From contig CM048846.1 in the NCBI GenBank assembly GCA_026545225.1, forward strand, positions 35,909,501 to 35,973,500: a DNA stretch of 64,000 bases, given 5' to 3'. Positions 57,001 to 64,000 of this stretch are shown piece after piece. The position numbers were made by a program, and so were the translations under genes. This stretch comes from Cornus controversa (Eukaryota > Streptophyta > Magnoliopsida > Cornales > Cornaceae). The notes beneath the pieces are model-generated. The model had not been told where the DNA came from, ran no database searches, and worked only from the letters and a program-made list of their open reading frames with translations. Position 1 is the stretch's first letter; each line of letters starts with the position of its first letter.

Positions 57001-57896
57001 ATAGATGCACGTATTTCAGTTTGTATACACACTCACATGCGCACTTGATTGAGATTTGGTGATTTATGAATTAATTGTAGTGACACACTTTCACAAGAGC
57101 ACAAAATTGATATATGCTTGCGTTGAATTTGCGTTTGTTGTGTGTTGAGTTTATTTTTCCCTAAATTGAATGTTGGAATTTTGTCACTACTGCCCAGTTT
57201 GCATTATATTTTTGGTGTTTGATAATTGATTTATCATTCTTGCTACTTCAATTTATGTTGGAAATTGTACAACACTGTATATCTTTTGCGAATTTGTGTT
57301 CGCTGTTATTTTTATCTTGCTATTATATCTATATAGTGGTTCTTCTTTTCAAACAATGACATCTATAAACAGAGAATATGCTTCAACTGAGATTTGATTT
57401 ATATGTCATGATTGAAAAAGCTCTGCAATGTATATGTATTCATCATTTTAGGCCTTTTTCCTCTCTGTCGAATTCTGGCGCTAATATATGATCTTTAAGG
57501 TTCATCCTGTTCTGTAATTGTTTAAGTGAGGAGTATTCTTGAGTGTTCATACCAGTAGTAGTTCTGTTCTAGAAAACTATGCTTGGGGATCAATTTCATC
57601 AATCTGTTGGATATTAACTTCATTTGTTTAAGTCATGCAATTTTGTATTGCAAGACAGAGAAAGCCTACATTTGCCAGCTCTGAGGATTGAAAGTTTTGT
57701 AGTCTGTTATCTTGCATATGTTTTGTTTCTAAAAGTTCTCTCGGTTGAATTGATGAACCTCATTCAGTTTATTATTCTGTTGACTATTTGTAGACTTGCT
57801 GGACTATACCATTGTTTTTGGTTGTTCTCAATGCTAAATTATGTGCTCATATATAACAACTAGCAGAATGTTTCATGCTTGCTATCATTTTGCGGA

Positions 57897-59365
57897 CACA
57901 TAAAATGTTTGATTCCCTGAATGGAAGAACCTGTTTGCATTATGTTGCTTATTATGGCCATTCAAATTGTCTGCAATCTATTCTTTCTACTGCTCATTCA
58001 ACCCATGTTGCAGCTTCTTGGTAACTCTACTCTCTCTTTCTCTCACTCCAATCTCTGTCACAAACAAACACAAGTAGGTATGTGCTGAATTCTATTAAAT
58101 TGCTTATCTTACTGTGTTATTTGGTTTGGTTTGGATTTAATGGTAGGAGATTTAAAAGATTTGTGAATGTAAGGGATGGAAATGGAGCAACTCCACTGCA
58201 CTTGGCAGCCCGACAAAGGTGCCCAGAGTGTCTTTATACTCTGTTAGACAGCGGAGCGCTAATTTGTGTTTCTACCGGTGGATATGGGTAACAATCTTAA
58301 TGAAGCTCTTTTATAAATTGTAGAGGTAGTGTTATTTTTTCTTTCAAGTTGGTAAAAGTTCCATTTGTAGCTACCAAGGGAGTACGCCACTTCATATGAC
58401 AGCTCGTGGAGGTTCTTTGGACTGTGTGTGGGAATTAATTGCTTGGGGCGCAAATCGTCTACAACAAGATTCATCTGGGTAAGACTTTGTAAATATTTCA
58501 GATTATAGTACTTTGAATTTAAAATTTGGCTAAAACTTAACTTGGTCAATTTTAAGTTGTTGTTGGTGAAATCAATTTTTATTCCTTGATCTCTGTCATA
58601 CAAAATCTAGAATGCTGTTAGACCAGAGATGGGAATAAAAGTTGAAGCATAAAGTAGATTCCCTGGGAATTTCCTTTTTGCACAACTAAACTTGCTAAAA
58701 TTTAAAAGTTTCTTTCGTGGTCAAACTACATCTTCCTCTAAGATCAATTGCTTTGGTTACCAAGAGTAATTGGTTTCAAAGTTATAATGATGAGAGGAAG
58801 GTAAAAGAGAATGTGGTTAGAGACTTTAGGAATATGAATTAGAAGAATAGATGATGATACTGAGAAGAATTTATTGAGCTGACTTCAAGAACTTACAAAA
58901 CACTTTTTGTGTGTATGTTCATTGTTACTTGATTTCGATTTCAATGATCCATTGTATATCTAGCACACACATACTTAATTCTTACTCTTTTGGTTCCATT
59001 TGTATCCTGATTGTGGGAGGTTTCTCCTGTGTGTAATTGATGACAAAAGTTGTCAATTGTGAACATTTGCAAGTAAAACTTATCATTATCGATGGGTACT
59101 TTGTAGGAGAATGCCTTACATGGTTGCCCTGAAGCACAAGCATGGAGCATGTGCAACATTGTTGAACCCTTCATCTTCAGAGCCTTTTGTCTGGCCATCA
59201 CCTTTGAAGTTATTTTCTGAGCTCAATCCAGAAGCAAAAGCTCTGTTAGAGAAAGCCTTAATAGAGGCAAACAGGGAGAGGGAAAAATCCATATTCAAGG
59301 AGACAATCTACTCACTTCTATCATTTTTGCACTTTGGTTTTGGGGCTGGCAATGACATGTCTAAG
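57897..59365 (+). pseudogene. Captured XBAT31/XBOS31-like ankyrin-repeat exons
   Basis: Four exons keep splice signals and frame. The first, about 57900-58020, reads MFDSLNGRTCLHYVAYYGHS. Exon 58147-58287 reads FVNVRDGNGATPLHLAARQR. Exon 58371-58478 reads GSTPLHMTARGGSLDCVWEL. Exon 59107-59365 reads RMPYMVALKHKHGACATLLN, then FVWPSPLKLFSELNPEAKAL and LIEANREREKS. These are the ankyrin repeats and the following helix of plant E3 ligases of the XBAT31/XBOS31 group. The first exon of the gene (N-terminus and first ankyrin repeats) is missing, and the last exon ends before the RING domain. Introns show it was copied from genomic DNA and not from mRNA. Confidence 0.88.
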
Positions 59366-59997
59366 GTATTCTAAAGTTTTTAGTTTTCGGTTTAAATTCT
59401 TATGACCATGTAGACTTAAATCAGTCTGTCTTTTCCTCTTGTGTGTGTGTGTATGCACACATTATATACTACACCAGCTCTGTTCCTTTACATGGGATAT
59501 GTGTTTGGTAGAAATATAGTATCACAACTGTTGACCTCAATTATGATTTAAATTGTTGTGAATCTATAACAAATGGAAATGGCTTCCAAAATTTTCTAGC
59601 TGTTTATAATTATATTGCAACTTTTGTTCTCCAGCTATAGGATGTGCAATTGAGGGAATCTTGTTCCAATTTTTCTTAATGTTTTGATGTGCATTCATAG
59701 GATGTTAGGCATAAATATTTTCTCTGATATTAAACTTGTTGTGTAGAGCTCAAAACTCATGTTCTCTTCCTTTTCAACACATAATATAGTTAAAATATGA
59801 TAACTTGATACACCTGCTTGTAGTTTGATTATAGTATAGCATCTCTCTCTCTCTCTCTCTTTTTCTGTTATAAGTAGTTGTGCTATAATAATTAGGCATC
59901 TTCCCTCAAGCAGTAATTTGGAGTTATTTTTCTTTTTATGGTTACTTCTTTCATTTAAATTTGATGGTATGACTAATTATGGTTGAATTTATTGTAG

Positions 59998-60481
59998 ATT
60001 TTGACATATGCTGCCTGGTTGAAGCGACAAAAACTAGAGATAGAGGAACTGCATAACAAACTTTAGGTGATGTTCATATATTTTTTACTTCACACCAATG
60101 AGGCTAAGAACCAATAAAATGTGGTAGAGTTTTTGTTTAGGGATCTTGTGCTGAGTTGCTGGAGCAGGAGATCTTGAAGCTGTGAAATGACATGCTCAAG
60201 GTAGATTGTTGTTTTTTCCTTATGTAGAAGGGCCATTATCTCGTGCATCAAGCACAAGTTAAGTCAGCTTTTTCATTGCATGAATTTATTTTCTTACTAT
60301 TCCATTCTCAGTATGAACTAAAGCATGAGAAGCTTGCTATGGAGCTTGAGGATGAGAGGAAATCCCATAAAGAACGAGATCAATGTATAATTGAGCAACA
60401 GATGAAAAATTAACAATCTCTATAGTCTTGTCACTACTTCAGATTCTGATAGAAGTAGAACCTCCATCCAGGTAGAACTTG
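59998..60481 (+). pseudogene. Captured kinesin exons (KIN-7-like coiled coil)
   Basis: Three short exons with AG/GT borders. Exon 59998-60066 reads AAWLKRQKLEIEELHNKL and then TAG in place of the expected Gln codon at the splice site. Exon 60141-60200 reads GSCAELLEQEILKL, a TGA where Arg is expected, then NDMLK. Exon 60312-60481 reads YELKHEKLAMELEDERKSHK and ERDQCIIEQQMKN, followed by a frameshift. This matches the neck/coiled-coil region after the motor in plant kinesins of the KIN-7 (CENP-E-like) group as I remember it. The motor domain is absent. Confidence 0.65.
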
Positions 60482-61301
60482 TTAATGCAACATGCATGAA
60501 TTTTTGTTTGATAGCATTGGTATTTTTGTGTATTCCTTGTGTTAAAATGCTGTGTGATTAACCATCTTTGCCCTATTCTAATCAACTGTTATTTTAGGGA
60601 TAGAACAGTACCTAATATCCTATCTCACAAGAATTTTGTAAATATATATTATAACTTATATTTATTTAAACCTTAGCCATTTACTTGGTTTGGCCAATTT
60701 ACTATAAATTTCTCTGCCTGATCAAATTTTTTTTCTTAATCACAACAAAGCTATTGTTTTTGTTGACAATTGTAAACACTTCAAATAGGTTTCTGACTAA
60801 AATTAGGTTGACAAGAACAATATACACAATTGGACTTGTTATAAATGTTTATCTTGGCCACAAATTGAGAACTTTGAGACCTTAAGAATTTGAGAAGAAA
60901 TTGTTCCTACTATCTTGCTCAGCTTTGAGAGAAATGCATCCACCACACAAGGAAGCATATGGATCATTACCTCACCAGAGCTACTGACATTTTTAAACAT
61001 CCTTTGGTTATACTTTTTGTTAAGATAATGAATTGTAAACGGAAAAAAAAAAAACAAAGAAAAGAGTTTTGCAATTTTTTTATTTATTTAAAAAAGTTAA
61101 CTTCTCTTTAAATCTATAACTATCCCTATCGTATTTCCTACATATCTTCAAACTATGCACCTACTTTTCCAGATTATACCTTCTGCTTAACTTTTCTTTA
61201 AATCTACGTTATACTTTTCCTATCAATATTCAAAGTATACACCTTGTTATTCACTTGGAATAGTACACGACGTCGAGTTATGCTGCATTTGCTTTGATCA
61301 G

Positions 61302-61484
61302 GTCTGCACAATTGAGGTTAAAAAATGTGGTAACCAGATGTGTGCCTCTTGCACTCTAGCTCTGTGCTGTCACAACAAACCAAACTATGCCTCTGCTTGT
61401 CCAAAGGCCCCAGTTTACCTCTTTTGTCGAGGCAACATTACTCAACTAGTTGTTGCCAAGGTCAAAACAAACAAGAGTACGTAG
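61302..61484 (+). pseudogene. Captured XBAT31-like RING-finger exon
   Basis: After a TGATCAG acceptor the frame reads VCTIEVKKCGNQMCASCTLA and LCCHNKPNYASACPKAP, then ITQLVVAKVKTNK before a TAG. In the parent family the exon starts at the same VCTIEV position. The RING is damaged: the metal-binding His of CGHQMC is Asn, the CPFC pair has lost its first Cys (YLFC), and the CCIC pair that belongs to the preceding exon is missing. It is separated from the ankyrin exons by the kinesin fragment. Confidence 0.85.
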
Positions 61485-62014
61485 AGAACTACAATTCAGT
61501 TCCTCAAGGCCAACTAGATCTAGAAAGTTTTTAACATCAGTGAGGGCATCAGCAGCTTCAAGAGTTTGTCAGCCATGAGCTCATTTGGGAGGATGAATGG
61601 CTGAAGTTCAGGAAAAGTTTATGCTGAAAATGAGGGAATTGACAAGATATAAAAAATGGTACACATAGATGCACGAGTCAAAGACATTCAATTTTGATCC
61701 CACCACAACAAGGTACACATGGGTGTTCTTTAATTCCTTTAGAATCTAAGCCCATTGAGTATGTATTTGAAAATCCATCGTGTATGTACTGTTGATTTTT
61801 AAGAGCATATGAGATGTATACGAGTTAATTAAAAGGTCTTTTGTAGTTGTAATGTGCTTCAATATAGTTTCAAAAATACAATATAGTTATTGGTTTTCTT
61901 ATAATGCTAAGTTGCATTTGATAGTTGCTCAACCAAATTATATGGGAGGTTTTTGTGTTAGGATCAAGGTATATGTAAAGCATATAATTTTTTTTAAAAA
62001 AAAAATACACTTTT

Positions 62015-62245
62015 TACCACGGGCTTAGCCAGTGGTAGAAAGTCTACTTTTTACCATGGGCTGAGCCCATGGTAGTAAGAAAACATTCTACCACGAGCTG
62101 GGCCCGTGGTTAAAAATAGTACTTTCTACCACGGGCTGGGCCCCGTGGTTAAAAATAGTACTTTCTACCATGGGTTAAGTCCGTGGTAGAAAGTGTATTT
62201 TCTACCACGGGCTGAACCCGTGGTAGAAAGTTCTTAAGCTTCTAC
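62015..62245. repeat. Right subterminal repeats of the inner CACTA
   Basis: Units of TTTCTACCACGGGCTGGGCC and its inverse, about seven copies, mirrored at the left end. Confidence 0.88.
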
Positions 62246-62324
62246 GACACAGGATACCACGACGGGCCAAAATCGCCGTAAAAGCCCTTTTTGCCCGCCG
62301 TAAAAAGCCTATTTTCTTGTAGTG

Positions 62325-63119
62325 TTGATTAAGAAGGCATTGATCGACTTCTGGATTAGGTGATTGATTGAGTTTCCGAAGCTCTTTGTGTTCCATTAAG
62401 TGATTAGGTGTGAATTTTCTAGTGCTTTCTCTGTTTGGTTGTATCATGAAATACACCTGCATGTGTTTTTCTATCTATCTTCTAAATCATTTTTTAGAAC
62501 CTTTGATGAGCAACTGTTTTAGATTGTATGTCTAGAAAGTTCAACAAATAATTATGCTTCTCTTAAGGAGTTTGATGGAGAGAGACAAGTGACATTTTTC
62601 AATCATGTGTGATGGTTGAGCTTAGCAAGTTCCAGAGAAACTTATCCGAGGATGAGGACAAAGATGAGAATGATGTAATTTGAAACAAATATATAATATA
62701 CTGTATTAATATATGTTTGGTTAGCAACTGTTGACTTGAGAAAATGGTGGTTGTTAATATTTAATATTTAACTGATTTGAATGTCAAATTTAATTTGAAT
62801 ATGAATACTATATGAATGAAGTTTCTTTTGGCTCTTAGTGTTTGATATTTGACTAATTTGGATGTCAAAATGTACATTGTGGGAAAGTAGTGAGAGGAGG
62901 GAAGAGAAAAAAAATAATATATGTTTGGTTAGCAACTGATGACTTGAGAAAATGGTGGCTATTAATGTTTAATGTGGATGTCAAATTTAATTTGAATATG
63001 AATACTATATGAATGGAGCTTTTTTTGGTTGTAATGTTGGATATTTGACTAATTTGGATTTCAAAATGTATACTGATGTTGTGGGAAAGTAGTGAAGGGG
63101 AGGAAAAAAAAAAGGATTT
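62325..63119. other. Right body of the outer CACTA
   Basis: Non-coding; contains an internal near-duplication (about 62700-62890 against 62915-63110, both with GTTAGCAACTG and TTTGACTAATTTGGAT). No gene seen. Confidence 0.7.
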
Positions 63120-63435
63120 TTCTGCAATTTTTTTAAAACCGCCAGTGATACACCGGCGGTTCATAGTAAACCGCCAGTAAAAATTAGTCATTACCGGCGG
63201 TTTATAGTAAATCGCAGGTAAAAATTAACCATTAGCGGTATTTTCAAGGCATTTACTGGTGGATAAAACCACTGGTATAATTTTGGCAGTTGTAAAAAAA
63301 CTGCCTATAATTTTCTACCGGTAAGACATTTTTTGGCAGATTTTTTTAATTGCCGGTGATGTTTTTTCTGGCAGTTTTGGAGACATTTTCTTGCAGTTAA
63401 AAGCACCGGTGATATAAAAAATTCTTGTAGTGCTT

Positions 63436-63903
63436 CATTCGACATAGCAGAAACATATTATCACATCACAATCATACAAGCATATATGGAGATAACAATC
63501 AAACACATCCACGCATAACAATATATACATGGTTCACCCAACTTTAGGGCTACGTCCATGGAGAAAGAGATTTACTATATTTAAGAAGATAATATACAAC
63601 ACAAAAAAAACATGCCTACCTCACGCACTCTTTAACTCTTTCTCTTAACATATTTACTCCGGAATTAGATATACTCTCTCCTCTCCTCACAGCATTCACC
63701 AACCATTTACATCTTTCATTTCTTGATCTCTCTATTTCCTTTTAACCATACCTCTATTTATAGAGTCCTAAACTCATTCCTTATTACATAAGGATTACAA
63801 TTACATGAACCCCAAGACGTGCCTAACAAGAAATTACCAAATAAATTACAACTCTAAAATATAAGCTAAATTACAATGAAAATTGAGACACAATTTCTAA
63901 TAG
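63436..63903 (-). repeat. Probable Ty1-copia LTR
   Basis: On the minus strand a polypurine-like GAGCTAAGGTAGAGAC (about 63920-63905) is followed by the LTR start TATTAGAAATTGTGTC, a TATAAATAGAGG promoter near 63765, and CCATGGACGTAGCCC and GGGTGAACCATG near 63530-63560, a common copia LTR motif. The CACTA insertion appears to have split it close to its 3' end. Confidence 0.6.
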
Positions 63904-64000
63904 TCTCTACCTTAGCTCAAATTCTATTGATGTGCTTATCCATAGCTCCACCTCTAACCAAACTCCATAACATCATCCCCATTGGTGTCTAGTTGCTCAC

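Larger units (their letters stand above)
55938..62324. mobile_element. Inner CACTA transposon carrying captured host exons
   Basis: Begins CACTACAATAAATTTAGCC; the inverted right end reads CACTACAAGAAAATAGGC. TTG is duplicated on both sides (55935-55937, 62325-62327). Subterminal regions hold repeats of the palindrome CTACCACGGGC/GCCCGTGGTAG. The 6.4-kb body has no transposase; it holds exons of an ankyrin-RING ligase gene and a kinesin gene plus an unidentified segment. This is a Pack-CACTA-type element that needs a transposase from elsewhere. Confidence 0.92.
54971..63432. mobile_element. Outer CACTA transposon (non-autonomous)
   Basis: Begins CACTATAACATATTG and ends TTCTTGTAGTG, with the 3-bp duplication CTT on both sides (54968-54970, 63433-63435). 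Subterminal regions (54990-55315 and 63120-63420) are full of short direct and inverted AACCGCCGGTAA-type motifs, which are transposase-binding-like repeats typical of CACTA elements. Without the inner element it is about 2.07 kb. No transposase frame is present. Confidence 0.88.

Overview
The window looks like nuclear DNA of a eudicot plant. It is AT-rich and repeat-dense, has introns with plant GT/AG splice sites, and carries a TIR-NB-LRR resistance gene, a class absent from grasses. The species cannot be named from the sequence alone. I see no bacterial operon, CRISPR array or tRNA/rRNA gene.

There is one apparently intact host gene, on the minus strand from 51376 to 32726. It is a TNL disease-resistance gene in six exons (TIR, NB-ARC, LRR leader, two LRR exons, post-LRR C-JID). 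By hand splicing it gives about 1166 codons with every exon junction in frame. Its first intron carries a complete 9.77-kb Tat-lineage Ty3/gypsy element (TSD GTAGT). Its fourth intron carries a 1.5-kb Mutator-like foldback element (9-bp TSD) and a tRNA-derived SINE (14-bp TSD).

Left part (1-31 kb), a pile of nested retrotransposons. An Athila-like Ty3/gypsy element on the minus strand (1 to about 7164) runs off the left edge. It sits against the 3' end of a probable Ty1-copia element (about 7170-9345). Next comes a remnant chromovirus gag (9360-10504), split from its PBS and LTR by a very young non-autonomous LTR element with identical LTRs (10522-16716, TSD CACAT) that contains an 85-bp satellite-like array. 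That gag and the next chromovirus (19460-23300) appear to share one LTR (16980-19444). The second element's integrase gene is broken by a solo Athila-like LTR (20014-21521, TSD TGATC). A plus-strand, nearly gutless gypsy element (25217-31031) follows, with a minisatellite core and a second solo LTR (28573-29732, TSD CAAAT). A LINE remnant lies at about 32050-32560.

Right part (51.4-64 kb): promoter-proximal intergenic DNA with a MITE (52736-52991), then two nested CACTA transposons. The outer one (54971-63432, TSD CTT) contains an inner one (55938-62324, TSD TTG). The inner element carries captured exons of two unrelated host genes, an XBAT31/XBOS31-like ankyrin-RING E3 ligase and a kinesin. 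They retain introns and splice sites and are arranged as ligase-kinesin-ligase. The outer CACTA probably inserted into a copia LTR that continues to the right edge.

Most element genes carry in-frame stops that fit C-to-T or G-to-A decay of methylated DNA. The TNL reading frame does not.
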